Shown: positions 12,049 to 24,415 of the stretch, in pieces | Layout of the letters: the number at the start of each line of letters is the position of its first letter | Position numbering within the stretch: position 1 is the stretch's first letter | Assembly (NCBI RefSeq): GCF_002288925.2 | Contig: NW_022098050.1 | Location: 3,284,760-3,348,759, forward strand | Length of the DNA: 64,000 bases | Reading direction: 5' to 3' | DNA from: Delphinapterus leucas | Lineage: Eukaryota; Chordata; Mammalia; Artiodactyla; Monodontidae | Program-made: the position numbers and the translations under genes | The notes under the pieces: generated by a model | What the model saw: the letters and a program-made list of their open reading frames with translations, nothing else | What the model was told of the DNA's origin: nothing | Databases searched by the model: none

Positions 12049-12872
12049 TATCTTTCATTTTATTGATGTGATATATTACATTTTTTGATTTGCATATGTT
12101 GAACCATCCTTGAATCCTAGGGATAAATCCCACTTGATCATGGTATATCATGTTTTTAATGTGTTCTGGAATTCAGTTTGATATTTTGTTGAGAATTTTT
12201 ACATCTCTATTCATCAGGGATGTTGGTCTACAGTTTTCTTGTGGTATCCTTATCTAGTTTTGGTATCAAGGTAATGCTGGCTTTGTAGAATAACTTTGTT
12301 AGTGTTCACTTCTCCTCGGTATTTAAGAGTCTGAGGAGGAAAGGTGTTAATTCTTCTTTAAATGTTTGGTTGAATTCACTGGTACGCTATCTTGTCCTGG
12401 AGTCTTCTGTTTGGGGAGTTTTTTGATTACTGAGTCAATCTCTTGTTATTGGTCTGCGCAGTTTTTCTGTTTCTTCCTGATTTAGTGTTGGTAGGTTGTG
12501 TATTTCTAAAAATGTATTTCTTCTAGTTTATGTAATTTATTGGCATATAATTGTTCACAGTAATCTCTTATGATTGTATGTACTTCTGTGGTATCCTTTG
12601 CAGTAATATCTCCTCTTTCTAGTTTATTTGAGTCTACTCTCTTTTTTCATAGTTAAGTCTAGCTAAAGTTTTGTTAATTTTGTTTATCTTTTTATAGAAC
12701 AGCTAGCTATTAGCTTTGTTGATCCTTTCTATTGTTTTTCTGGTCTCTATTTCATTTATTTCCACTCTGATATTTATTATTTCCTCCCTTCTGCTAACTT
12801 TGGGTTTAATTTGTTCTTCTTCTAGTTCCTTGAGGTGTAAAGTTAGGTTGAGATCTTTCTAATTTCTTAATA

Positions 12873-13218
12873 TAGTCAGCTCTCTGTATCCATGGGTTCT
12901 GTATCTGGGGATTTAACCAACCATAAATCAAAACTATTTGAAAAATTCCAGAAAGTTCTAAAAAGCAAAACTTGAATTTTCTACATGCCAGCAACTATTT
13001 ATATAGCATTTACATTGCATTTACAACTATTTACATACCATTTACATCATATTAGGTATCATAGGTAATGTAGATATGACAGAGCATATGGGAGGATATG
13101 CAGAGGTTATATGCAAATAGTATGACAGTTTATGTAACGGACTTGAGCATCCATGGATTTTGGTATCCAAGTGGGGTCCTGGAACCAATCCCCTGCAGAT
13201 ACCAAGGGATTGAGTGCA
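12873..13218. mobile_element. MER2-like TcMar-Tigger MITE
   Basis: A ~346-bp element with similar inverted ends ('tagtcagctctctgtatc' against its imperfect inverse near 13200). The interior 'catttacattgcatttacaac' repeats and the 'ggacttgagcatcca' segment match my memory of MER2. It is inserted in the ancient L1, which resumes after it. Confidence 0.75.
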
Positions 13219-14850
13219 TTATGCATTTGTTGCTATAAAATTTCCTCTCAGAAGTGCTCTTGCTGCATCTCACAGGATTTGATATGTTGTATTTCCATTT
13301 TCATTTGTTTTGAGATAATTTTATTCCTCTTTTGATTTCTTTGACCCATTGGTTATGTACAGGGGTGTTGTTTAAAAACGTTTCCACGTATCTGTAGAGC
13401 TCTTCACTTTCCTCTTGTTGATTTCTAGTTTCATACCATTGTGGTTAGGAAAGATATTTAGTATGACTTCAGTCTTCTTAAATTTGCTGAGATTTGTGTC
13501 CTGTCATATATGTATTCTGGAGAATGTTCCATGTGCACTTGAGAAGAATCAGTACTCTGCTCTTTTTGGATGGAATATCCTGTATATGTCGCTTCAGTCC
13601 GTTTGTTCTATAAACTATGGTTCATTTCCAATGTTTTCTTATTGATTTTCTGTCTGGAAGATCTGTTCTTTACTGATTGCAGGGTATTGAAGCCCTCCAC
13701 TATTACTTTACTCTCATTTATCCCTTAAGACATAATAGTATTTGCTTAATATAGTTCAGAACTTAGGTGTTGGGAGTATATATATTTACAATTCTTTTAT
13801 CTTCTTGATGTATTGACCTCGTTATCATATAACGGCCTTATTTGTCCCTTATTACCATTTTGTTTTGCTTGAAGTCTATTTTGTCTAAGTATGGCTGAGC
13901 CTGCTTTCCTTTGGGTTCCACTTGCTTGGAGTATCATCTTCCATCCCTTCACTTTGAGCCTGTGTGTGTCTTGAGAGCTAAAAAGAGTCTCCTATAGGCA
14001 GCATATAGTTAGGTCTTATTTTTTTAAAATTTATCCAGCCTCTCTCTGCCTTTTGATTGGTGAGTTCAATCCATTTACATTTAAGGTGATGATTGATATG
14101 TAAGGATTTACTACTGCCAATTTTATCTTTTGACTTCTGGTTATTTTGTCTCTCCATTGTTTCTCCTGATAGCCTAATGGGGGGTTTCCTCTGGCTGCCT
14201 TTAAAATTCTTATCATTGACTTTTGACAGTTTTATTATATAATATGTCTTGGAGAAGGTGTTTTTGCATTGAGATAAGGTGTTCTGTTAGGTTCGTGGAC
14301 TTGTAAATCCAGTTCCTTCCCCAGATTTGGGTAGTTCTCACCTATTATTACTTTAAATAAGATCTCTGCCCCCTTCTCTCTCTCTTCTCCCTCTGGTATA
14401 CCCATTCATGTTAATTCTCTCTCCTCTTATACCTGAATCATTTCTAAATTCCTATCCTCAAGCTCACTTATTCTCCCTTCCATCTGATCTGCTCTGTTTC
14501 CAATGCTTTCTAATGCATTCTTTTTCTCATTTATTGAGTTCTTCAGCTCCAGAATCTTTGTTTGAAATTCTTTAAAAAATAACCAGTTCTCTGTGGTGAA
14601 ATACTACTTCTGTTCATTAATTTTACTCCTGAGTTCACTGAATTTGCCTTTCTGAGTTTTCTTGCAGCTCATTGAATTTGTTCTTAACAGCTATTTTGAA
14701 TTCTTTATCAGTTCGATTGCAGTATTCTGTATCTTTGGATTCAGTTCTTGGAGAATTGTCATTTTCTTTTTGTGATACCCTGTTAACTATGGTTTTTTTC
14801 ATAGTTTTTGATAAAATGTGCCTCTGCTGCTGCGTTTGAAATAGGGAGCA

Positions 14851-15560
14851 CCTGTCTTATTTAGGTAGGGTTTTGTTTACTTCAATTCAGGAGGTTGGTA
14901 GTTAAGAGCCTTCCTTTTGTTTTCCAGAAGGTGGCACTATAGCAAACGTTTTGGTTTCTCTTAATGGGCGCCGACTCCCTACTAAGGTTGGGAATGTACA
15001 TATGGGGGGAAAAAAACGGGGGGGGATTTTTTTGAAAAGGTGGCAGCAGAGTGAGGGGATGTGTGCTTAAAATTTGGGGCTTTGGGTGTGCCCATGGCCT
15101 GGTAGGGGGTTCTTCGAGGGGGGGGGGTGGATCCCAGAGGTCCATGGGCAGACCTCTTGCTGGCATCTCAGGGCAGATAGCAGGAGATATATTCCTTCAG
15201 TTCCCTTTCCCTCACCACAGTCATTGATATCTCTCTTCAGGTATGCAGGGTGTTGCTCAAGAGCAACGGGACCCTCCAGCTGCAGCCCACAGGGACTGAC
15301 AGCCTTTCACTCACCCCCTTTTACTTTTCAGCTCGTTTGCCAGAGAGGTCACCGCTCGTGCTGCCACTACTGCTTCTGCAATTCCCTTAGCTCTGTAGCC
15401 TCTTCTGAGGTCCTATCCACCCACTTTCGTATGCACAGATAGATGGAGTTCTCGGGTGTGCTGTGCAGGGGCGCTTTTGTTTACATGTTAGAGGGGAGGA
15501 AAAAAAGGAAAGGCTCATGTTACCATGATGCTGACGTGACTCTGGATATGTTTTTTTTTT
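14851..15560. other. probable 5' flank/5' UTR of the ancient L1, G-rich
   Basis: The sequence continues directly from the L1 ORF1 region and may be its 5' UTR in reverse orientation; I cannot prove it. It holds runs of G at about 15003-15028 and 15118-15127. Two ORFs of 122 and 62 codons here have no recognisable domain. Confidence 0.4.
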
Positions 15561-16880
15561 TTAAATACCACAGTACACTTATTCTTCAGATAGTCTGTAC
15601 CTCATTAGGCAAAGTGTCTGTAATATTCTAAGCTCATCAGGAAGACTTGTTTGAAGAAATCAGGGCAGGTCCTTAAACATAAGCTCGTCCTCAAGGCTTG
15701 AAGCTTTCAGGTTATGGGCCGAAGGGCACAAGCTGGCTTTTCACAGACAGGAGGCTTTAATGTGGGCTGATATGTTTACTTAATTGTGTGACAAATGATC
15801 TTTTGAAACAAACTAGTCATTGTTTACTTAATTGTGTGACAAATGATCTTTTGAAACAAACTAGTCATTGGTTAACATTCCTCTCCCAACCATGTCAGTG
15901 ACCTTTTATCTGATACATCTGAGGGAGACAGAGGTCAAAGCACCTACTAGCGTGCTTTGTGGGGAAAAAACGTATTTGTAAATGAAATATAACCCTATTC
16001 ACAGGAGAGCATTCACTGCCTAATGTTCAGAAGTATCAAATCTGCTTCTAGTTTTAAACCTTCCTGTTGGAATTTGGACTTTCCATCATTGATTTTGTTA
16101 TTTGTTCAGGAATAGATGGAAATTTCCCCTCAGTGTTTGGCTGGCAAAGCTGAAAGAGTCCAACTCCTGGTTGTAAAACTATGATTTTTCAGGCCCAACC
16201 TTAGGCAGTTACAAAGGCTTCGCCTGGAAGGTCTCATAAGGAAAAGCTGCTCTCCCAACAGACTGGTATGCAGTCAATGAATCACAGTCACTGGCTGCAA
16301 CTGTAGCCAAGGACTGTTCATGTCCTTTCACATATTTGCATTCCTAGCCCACGTGATGTTTATTCTTAGGTCTCTGAGGCCTTGGGCAGAGGTCTTCACG
16401 TTCCTGTGCTGGGACCTTATAGGAGGAAGAGGGGAATCTGAAGACACTTTTCCCCACTGATTCAGTATCCAGTACTCTTCCACTCCTAGACCCTCGCCCT
16501 TCCATGACCCCAGGGTGCATCAAACTGCCACAGCTGGGTGTCCCTCAACAGTGTAACAACCCCATGTCTTTGGTGAGCCACGTGACCTTCAACTGGTGCA
16601 CTGGTCCACTGGAGAAAACAGAAGATGGAGAAATATACAACGGAATTTCCAGTTTTAGCTTCTTGGTTACACCATCACAGTAAGTGATTAAATTCTTACC
16701 TCTTTCAGTTTCGGCTTGTTGCTTTAATTGGCTCCTCTGACCCTTCCACGTTCAGCTCTCCCAGCTCAACTGAGCTCCTCCTGACAAGACTCATTTTTCC
16801 ATTCCTAAAACAAACGCCAAGAATCACAGTCCTAAAACCCATGACCACAGTGAGCAAGTATGGCTAGTGCTTGAAAAAGA
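15561..16880. other. unique sequence 3' of SRPX
   Basis: No repeat family or exon recognised apart from the 48-bp tandem duplication listed separately. It lies immediately beyond the predicted SRPX poly(A) site. Confidence 0.5.
15773..15870. repeat. perfect 48-bp tandem duplication
   Basis: 15773-15820 is repeated without mismatch at 15821-15868, followed by the first two bases of a third copy. Identity of the copies implies a recent event or an assembly duplication. Confidence 0.95.
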
Positions 16881-16889
16881 AAATGCGTT

Positions 16890-17248
16890 TTAGTAAATTT
16901 GCTCCCAAATATTTTATTAATAAGTAAGTTTTATATAAAAAACAAGATAGAGATGTGTCACACTGTAGAAAAGGCATTGAAAGCATGTGTATGGTTGTAG
17001 GTTCTATTTTCTCTACCAAATTAACCAGCCATGATGGAGTTAAGAGAGTATCATTCATATTTTTTGGAATACTTCAAAGTACAAAAAGCAGTGTTAATAT
17101 CTTAAGTGCAAAGAAAGCTTATAATAAAATAGACTTTAAAAATTACAAATAAAAATCTGTACATCAAGGATATTTTCCAGGCCTTCCTGTGTGCATAGCA
17201 CGGATATAGAAAAAGAGAAGGGGAACTGCCGAGAGAGGACCCGTCACA
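16890..17248 (-). other. SRPX: SRPX 3' UTR (predicted)
   Basis: It follows the stop codon. A canonical signal lies about 330 nt downstream of it, with a T-rich stretch just after (plus strand about 16870-16885). Cleavage near 16890-16900 is inferred from spacing. Confidence 0.6.
16913..16918 (-). terminator. SRPX: AATAAA polyadenylation signal of SRPX
   Basis: Plus-strand TTTATT reads AATAAA on the minus strand. It is the first canonical signal after the SRPX stop codon. A U-rich downstream element ('ttttcttttt' on the minus strand) lies about 30 nt further on. Confidence 0.65.
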
Positions 17249-17432
17249 TCAGGTGTTGCAGGTCTGGCCCATTTCAGCTTGCAGGACCATCTCCTCTTTT
17301 CTCAAGGGGAAAGTGTCGATCAAGGTGAAGAGGGCCACAGGCGTCACCAGGGAGACATAGCGCTCCCTGTCCATGCCGTGCTTATCCACTAGCACCATAC
17401 TGAAGGAGTAGAGTGGGATTCTCAGCAACAGC
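17249..17432 (-). CDS. SRPX: SRPX last coding exon (exon 10): end of DUF4174 domain
   Basis: 184 nt. The acceptor 'tgccctag' on the minus strand precedes it. The first base completes an arginine codon begun in the preceding exon (phase 2). Sixty codons and TGA (17251-17249) follow. The product begins LLLRIPLYSF, contains MVLVDKHGMD and ends EMGQTCNT. This is the C-terminus of the DUF4174 domain shared by SRPX, SRPX2 and CCDC80. No frameshift or stop interrupts it. It is separated from the preceding exon by 12.1 kb filled with nested L1s. Confidence 0.95.
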
Positions 17433-17821
17433 CTAGGGCAAAGAAAAGAGAAGCCTAGGTCAAAATTGGCTCCCCGAGGGCTCTGGTGGACCCACTAGAG
17501 TCCTAGGATGACACTGTGTGCAGAGAAAGGCTTAATACCACAAAGGACTGAATTACCCTTTAGACCCTTGCTACTCAAACCTACTGGATTAGAATCTATA
17601 TGATGAGTAAGAGCCACCAAAGACTGGTGTGCACGTGACAGGTTGAGTAGCATGGCTTTAGAGTCTAGTGGCCAGGAAGACTTTAGACCTGCAGTGGTGC
17701 TATGTACCAATAGGCGCTCCAAGGCATGTATGACAATGCTAACAGAATTTTTCTGTATTAAACTGGAGTCAACCCCCATTCGCAGACTAGGTTTGCACAA
17801 CCACATACCCACTAGAGTCAT
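17433..17821. other. start of SRPX last intron, largely unassigned
   Basis: About 17555-17640 has weak resemblance to a MER5 MITE. Otherwise no feature was seen. Confidence 0.35.
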
Positions 17822-18008
17822 TGGTTATCACTGGTTATCAACACAAGTTTTGGTGTTCACAATGGCAGGGGGGTGTGCTACTGGCCTCTAGTGGTTGGAG
17901 GCCAGGGCTGCTGCCTAACATCCTACAATGCACAGACCAGCCCTCTCCCCACCAAAGAAAGAATGATCAGGCCCCAAATGTCAATAGTGCCAAGGTTGAG
18001 AAACCCTG
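17822..18008 (+). mobile_element. MER20-like hAT-Charlie MITE
   Basis: The segments 'ctactggcctctagtggtt', 'catcctacaatgcacag' and 'aatagtgccaaggttgag' occur in the order I remember for MER20. The 5' part is eroded. A second diverged member lies at 62815-63057. Confidence 0.75.
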
Positions 18009-19099
18009 GCCTAGGTGAAGCTGATTGAAATGACGTTCCAAACAAACACTGTAGCTCTGGCCCATCGAGCTCACAACTGCGTAGAGGGAATCGAACTGGC
18101 TCTTCACCCTGGGCTGAAGGACTTGGTTAATTAGAATTTTTTTTATACCTCAATTGCAAAAAGCATTTGAAGTGATTTCAATGGCCTGTTTTTTTTCTAT
18201 TCTACCCCCATTAGAATTAAAAAACTGTAAAAAAGAATGTATTTCAGTACCACGTTTAGATGAAAAAAGCCAGAGAAAGCAAACAGATGAGATGAGCCCA
18301 AGGGAAAAAAGAGCACACTCAGCTAAACTGAGCAACAAAATCTGGAGAAGACACTTTCTTATGCCTTTTATGAGGGACTTTCAAGGAAGATGGGAATACT
18401 TTCTATTCTTATGCCTTTTATGAGGGACTTTCAAGGAAGACGGGAATACTTTCTATCTCATCCCAGTGGGAAACTAAATTGCTAATCCACTTCTAGTGAG
18501 TAGAGATAAAAGCGTTACAGTGTCTGCACTGGTTTCTTGTGGTAAGAAGAGGGGGACCTCAAGAAGTGCATTAATGAGTTTTTGAACATGTAAACGTAAA
18601 GCATGAAAGTGAGGTGAGAATGGAGAACTAATCTTCTCTGCCTCTTTAAGAAGAGGAATATTTAGAGTTTGGAGGCAGGGGGAGGAGGGGGAAGTCCTAG
18701 GGCAGGGGTGACCCAGGAAAACAGAGAAATAGGAAAGTCTGGAGGGGAAAAAAGGCTATGCAACCTTGTGGTGGCTGGAACCTGTGGGAAAGGACCTGGA
18801 GCATGGGGTGGTCCAGTACTTAAGTCAGGATAGAAACCCCCCCCCCCATTGGTGCCACCATCTACCACACGCATTCCTCCTGTGAGCCTTGTGCCCTAAC
18901 AAAATATTAATGAGGGAAAACTGCCATGAGAGGAGATGAGTGGTCAGGGCAGCAGGCTACCAACAGGTACAGAAATGCATCCACCATGGCTAAGAGACCA
19001 CAGAAATTCGGGGGATGGATAGACACCCGATGGATGAGGAGTGGTACCAGCCACAGTTCAGAGTTACACAAATGTCAGACTGAAATGAACTCCTGGAGA
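18009..19099. other. intronic stretch, no gene recognised
   Basis: Apart from the 50-bp tandem duplication (18356-18455) and a C-run at about 18838-18847, nothing assignable was seen. ORFs of 89 and 60 codons here lack domains. Confidence 0.4.
18356..18455. repeat. 50-bp tandem duplication, one mismatch
   Basis: 18356-18405 and 18406-18455 differ only at 18391 (t) against 18441 (c). Just two copies. Confidence 0.93.
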
Positions 19100-20129
19100 A
19101 TCTTCTAGAGAACTAGACAAAAAAAATACAACCCTCCTCCTCCCATGGACACACCAAATCTACAACTACATATGGAACAATGTTCTCTGCCAGAAAGCAA
19201 AAAACTAGGACTCTTGCATATCAGGCAAGTGAGAAGGAAATCACACCGAAGTGGGTAGAAGAGGCTGAGACACAACCCTGTCCAAAAACCTAGCAATACA
19301 TCCAGCCCCAGTCACTGCCCCCACCCATGTGGAGGGAACTGGAAACCTGGAGTTTCTCCCTGAGGAGCAAAGGGTTCCAATCCCACATCAGGCACTCCAG
19401 CTTTTAAGACCCACGCCTGAGAGACAAACCCCAAAATATCTCACTTTGAAAACCAACGGGGCTCACACCCACAAGATCTGCTGGGCTGTCGCAAACTCAG
19501 AAACACCCCAAGACACAGTGCAGAAGCATCCGTTTGAAAAGTACCCACACTTTATGTGAATAGGCTCATTTAATAACCTTAAAGCATCAGAGTGGGGCAG
19601 GGATGTGCCAGTGGAAGCAATTTTTCAAACTCTCCCTCCACCTTGCTAAAGCCAGCAGAAACCATCTCTTATCTCTTCTTTTCCAGCAGGTTGCCACCTT
19701 TACGTTCCATCTAGCAGAGACATCTTCTTGCATTCCTCCTGCCTTGCTAAATCCAGCAGCACCTTATACATCTCTCTCTCTCTCTTGCCTGGCTCCAGTG
19801 GCCAACAGGCCTTATGCTTGCAGACCCTCAGGACTGCATCTACTTGCTAAGCTGCTGCCTGAGGGTCTGCCTTCCAATCAGCCTGAATCTAGGTGCTGAC
19901 TAATCCTCTCCATTGGAGCACTAACAGGTCTTGGCGCACCCTGAAACTCTGGGAGCTATTAAAAATAAAATAAGCTATATTGACAATCACAAAGGTCTGA
20001 GAGACAAGAGTTAGGGCAGTGTTGAATAATAAGTTTCATCTCCTACCTGAGGCCACTCCTTCAAGACCAGAAGTGGCTGTTGCATATTCTAATGCATAGA
20101 AACCAACAGAGAGCCAAGTAAAATGAAGA

Positions 20130-20265
20130 AACACATGAATGCGTTCTTCTATATATAAAATAGATAAACATGTAAGATAACCAACATGGACCTACTGTAT
20201 AGCACAGGGAACTCTACTCAATATTCTCTGATAACCTCTATGAGAGAAGAATCTAAAAAAGAATG

Positions 20266-20305
<40 letters not shown>

Positions 20306-20425
20306 TACACACACATATATATATATATAACTGAATCACTTTGCTGTACACCTGAAACATAACATTGTAAATCAACTATACTCCAATAAAATTAAAATGT
20401 AAAAAGATAAGGCGATTGTCAAAAA
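20130..20425 (+). mobile_element. L1 3'-end fragment with TA/CA microsatellite
   Basis: It carries the L1 3' UTR block 'cctactgtatagcacaggga' through 'caactatactccaataaaat'. A (TA)n(CA)n(TA)n microsatellite has grown within it at about 20265-20329. It sits between the 5' UTR and ORF1 of the ancient L1M. Confidence 0.8.
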
Positions 20426-20839
20426 AAACTTAAGCTAAATAAAAACTCAGGCCAAAATTCAAGCCCCCCCCCCCCCCCAAAAAAAAGGTCAAGATGGTGA
20501 CAGCACACCACTAAACCAAACACAAGACCCTTTTCAGTGTGGGACCTGTGTGCTTGCACAGGTCACACACCCATGAAACTGGCCCTGGGTCTACAAGTCC
20601 ACCAACTCTTTCCAAACAATGCAACCATGCTAAGCCAACCTCAAGCTCCAGGATATGACAGTCAAGGAATAGTTAATTACAATTCCTAATGCAATGAGGT
20701 GTCTTTCTATTACCAATTCACTCGCAGCAAAATAAATGCATAGCAAGTAAAATAGATAAAAAGGGACCTACTGTATAGCGCAAGGAACTATACTGAATAT
20801 CTTGTAGTGACCTATAATGGAAAAGGAGATGAAAGAACA
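20426..20839. other. mixed insert: C-run, unassigned sequence and L1 3'-UTR scrap
   Basis: A run of about 16 C lies at 20464-20480. A second small L1 3'-UTR piece ('gggacctactgtatagc') is at about 20745-20830. The remainder is unassigned. Confidence 0.45.
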
Positions 20840-22357
20840 GAAAAACCTCAGGAAAAAAACTTAATGAAACAAAGATAGGTAATTTACCTGATAAAGAGTT
20901 AAAAGTAATGGTTATAAAGATGCTCACCAAACTCAGAAGAATGGGTGAACATGGTGAACTTCAAAGAGATAGAAAATATTAATAAGTACCAAAGAGAAGT
21001 CACAGAGCTGAAGAATACAGCAACTATAGTGAAAAATACACTAGAGGGGTTCAAGGGCAGGTGAAGCAGTGGAAAGTACTGGCAAACTCAAAGACAAGGC
21101 AGTGGAACTCACCCAGAGGACTAAAAGAAAAAAGAATTTGTTTTTTCATTAAGATAACTCGAGAGATTTATGGGACACTATCAAGCACACTGACATTCAC
21201 AGTATAGGGATCCTAGCAGGAGAACAGACAAAGCAGCAGAAAACTTATTTTAATAAGGAACAGCTGAAACCTTCCCTAACCTGGGGAGAAAAACACAGAT
21301 CCAGGAAGCCAAGAGAGTTCCAAAAAAGAGGAACCTAAACAAACCCATACCAAGACACATTATAATTAGAATATAAAAAGCTTAAAGTCATGGAGAGAAT
21401 CTAATGAGAAAAAACAGCATGTTACATACAAGAGAATCCCATAAAAATATCAGATTTTTCAGCAGAAACGCAGCAGGCCAGAGGGAGTGAAACCATTTAT
21501 TCTCCTGAAAGATAAAAGCTTATAACCGAGAATATATTATACTACCCAACAAAATCATTCAGAATTGGAGAGATGAAGAGTTTTCTAGAGAAGCAAAAGC
21601 TAAGGGGAAGGCCACCAATAAACCAGCCTTATAAGAAATGTTAAAGGGACTTCTTTAAGCTGAAAAGGGCACTCATTAGTCATAAGAAAAAATATCACAG
21701 TATAAATCTCACTGTTAAAAGGTAGGTATACTATGATAAAGGAGGCAAGAATATACAGTGGAGTAAAGACAGGCTCTTCAATAAATGGTGCTGGGAAAAC
21801 TGTACTGCTACACGTAAGACAGGAAAATTAGAACATTTTCTAACACCATATACAAAAATAAAATGGATTAAAGACTGAAAGGTAAGAACAAATCCTATAA
21901 AACTCCTAGAGGAGAACACTAGGGAGAATACTCCTAGGGAAAACACTGTGACATAAATCACAGCAGTACGTTTTTGGATTTGTCTCCTAGAGTAATGGAA
22001 ATAAACATAACCAAATAGGACCTAATTAAACTTAAAACCTTTTGCACAGCAATGAAAACTGCAAACAAAATGAAAAGACAACTTATGGACTGGGGGAAAA
22101 TATTTACAAACAATGTGACGAAAGGTTAATATCCAAAATATACAAACACCTCATACAACACATTATCAAAAAAGACAACCCAATATCCCTACCCAATGGG
22201 CAGGATACCTAAGTAGACAATTCTCCAAAGAAGACATACAGATGGCCAACAGACACATGAAAAGATGATCAGGATCGCTGATTATTAGAGAAATGCAAAT
22301 CAAATCTACAAAGGAGTTCTCACACCAGTCAGAATAGCCATCATCAAAAAGTCTACA

Positions 22358-22656
22358 GGGCTTCCCTGGTGGCGCAGTGGTTGAGAATCTGCCTGCCAAT
22401 GCAGGGGACACAGGTTCGAGCCCTGGTCTGGAAAGATCCCACATGCCGCGGAGCAACTGGGCCCGTGAGCCATAACTACTGAGCCTGTGTGTCTGGAGCC
22501 TGTGCTCCGCAACAGGAGAGGCCGCGATAGTGAGAGGCCCGCGCACCGCGATGAAGAGTGGCCCCCGCTCGCCGCAACTAGAGAAAGCCCTCGCACAGAA
22601 ACGAAGACCCAACACAGCCAAAAATAAATACATAAATAAATAAATTTATATTAAAG
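22358..22656 (+). mobile_element. CHR-type SINE, long form, in L1
   Basis: An 11-bp perfect target-site duplication (22347-22357 and 22657-22667). The tail is a simple A/T-rich 'ataaataaata' run. The downstream duplication is also the left flank of the next insert. Confidence 0.95.
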
Positions 22657-22667
22657 AAAAGTCTACA

Positions 22668-22947
22668 AATTTGGGGGAAAGTGTAGACACATTCATTCTC
22701 TAATTGTGGCGGTGGTTTTATGGGTGTATACATATGTCAAATCTTATCATACTATGCTTTAAGTATGTACAGTTCATTGTCAATTGTACCTTGTAATCTA
22801 TAAAACTCTTAGGCCATGACTTAGCAAAGTTCTTAAAATATCAAATGTATTGAAGATGAACAGTATGAAGAAATGCAAATGATAATGGCCGGTATTCTCC
22901 AGTTATACTAAGTAAAATAAATATGAATATTATTTTCTCAAAAAAAA
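22668..22947 (+). mobile_element. retrocopy-like insert of unknown origin, AATAAA and A-tail
   Basis: Non-L1, non-SINE sequence of about 270 bp ends with AATAAA (about 22915-22920) and an A-run (22940-22947). The string 'gtctacaaat' flanks it at 22661-22670 and 22948-22957, the latter followed by the resumed L1. This is the third copy of the SINE's target site. No ORF is recognisable, so it may derive from a 3' UTR or a non-coding RNA. Confidence 0.6.
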
Positions 22948-24094
22948 GTCTACAAATAATAAATGCTGGAGAGGGTATGGAGAAAAAGGAACCCTGCTAC
23001 ACTGTTGGTGGGAATGTAAGTCGGTGCAGCCGCTATGTAAAACAGTACAGAGGTTCCGTAAAAAGCTAAAAATAGAGTTACCATATGATCTTACAATCCC
23101 ACTCCTAGGCATAACTCCGGAGAAAACTTTAAGCTCACCTCATCTCATGAAAACACCAAAATCACAACTGCTGAACAACCATCAACAAAAAAACACTGGA
23201 ACCTACCAAAAAAGATATTTTACATTCAAAGACAATGAAGAAATGACAACTGAACAGTAACAGGGGTGGTTTTGCGACATAATCAAATCCCATACCCGCC
23301 AGGTGGGTGACCCACAAACTGGAAAATAATTATATTGCAGAGTTTCTCCAAAAAAACGTGAGTCCCGAGCCCTACATCAGGCTCCCCAGCTTGAGGGTCT
23401 GACATCAGGAGGAGGAAGCCCCAGTGCATTTGGCTTTGAAGGCCAGTGGGGCTTGAGTGCAGTAGCTCCACAGGACTGGGGAAAACAGACTCCACCCTTG
23501 GAGGGCACACACAATGTTTCACGTACACTGCGACCCAGCAGAAAGCAGGAACTCCATATAAGCCTGGGCTGTACCTACCTACAAGTCTTGGAGGGTCTCC
23601 TGGGGAGGCAGGAATCGGCTGTGGCTCACTGCGGGGGCGGGGGGGGGGGACCAAGGATACTGGTGGCAGAGGCTCCAGAGAATACTGTCAGAATGAGCTC
23701 TCCTAGAGGCCGCAATTTTGGCATCAGGACCTGGCCCCTCTCAACAGCCTTCAGGCTCCAGTGCTGGGACGCCTCAAGCCAAACAAACCAGCAGAGGGGG
23801 AATACAGTGCTACCCGTCAGCAGAGAGGCTGCCTAAAGTCCTCAGCCAACAGCCACCAATAAACACACCCCTTGACATGGCTCTGCCCCACAGAGGGACA
23901 AGACCCAGCTCCCCACCCCGCAGTGTGCAGGCACCAGTCCCTCACAGCAGGAAGCCTGTCTAAGCCCCAGGACCAAACTCACCCACCAGAAGCAAAGGGA
24001 GCAGGCACCAGAAGCAAAACGGAGCTACGATCCTGCAGCCAGTGGAAAGGAGACCACAAACACAGAAAGTTATAAAAAATGAGATGGCAGAGAA

Positions 24095-24415
24095 ATGTTC
24101 CAGACGCAGGAACAAGATAAAAGCCCACAAGAACAAGTAAATAACTGTAGATTGGCAACCTACCTGAAAAAGAAAATGATAGTAAAGATGATCCAAGATC
24201 TCGGAAAAAGAATGGAGGCACAGATCAAGAAGATACAAGAGATGTTTAACAAAGAGCTAGAAGATTTAAAGAACAAACCGATGAACAATACAATAACTGG
24301 AATGAAAAATACACTAGAAGAAATCAATAGCAGAATAATTGAGGCAGAAGAACGAATAAGTGAGCTGGAAGACAGAATGGTGGAAATCACTGTCATGGAA
24401 CAGAATAAAAAATGA
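24095..24415 (+). pseudogene. L1 ORF1 N-terminal half (coiled-coil region)
   Basis: 106 codons. The segment rich in K/E/I heptads (MEAQIKKIQEMFNKELEDL, then TLEEINSRIIEAEERISELE) is the ORF1p coiled coil that drives trimerisation. The RNA-recognition and C-terminal domains are absent because of the internal deletion. It is a relic with no host function implied. Confidence 0.85.

Larger units (their letters stand above)
9215..14850 (-). mobile_element. near-complete ancient L1M, three later insertions inside
   Basis: Reading minus: ORF1-type sequence (about 14850-14220), the start of ORF2 with endonuclease N-terminal motif 'LNVNGLN' (ORF 14216-14031), reverse transcriptase and C-terminal regions (about 14000-9700), then the 3' UTR (9700-9215). 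Stops and frameshifts are frequent, so it is inactive. It is interrupted at about 11355-11575, 11733-12048 and 12873-13218. Once these are removed, the L1 order is continuous. Confidence 0.85.

Noticed and set aside
22166..22633. 155-codon minus-strand ORF and similar ORFs at 3273-3968, 28714-29130, 44116-44490, 50600-51124 and 51675-52127
   Set aside because: They are translations of CHR SINE sequence, often joined to flanking L1. The same peptide types recur at every SINE copy. No host gene.
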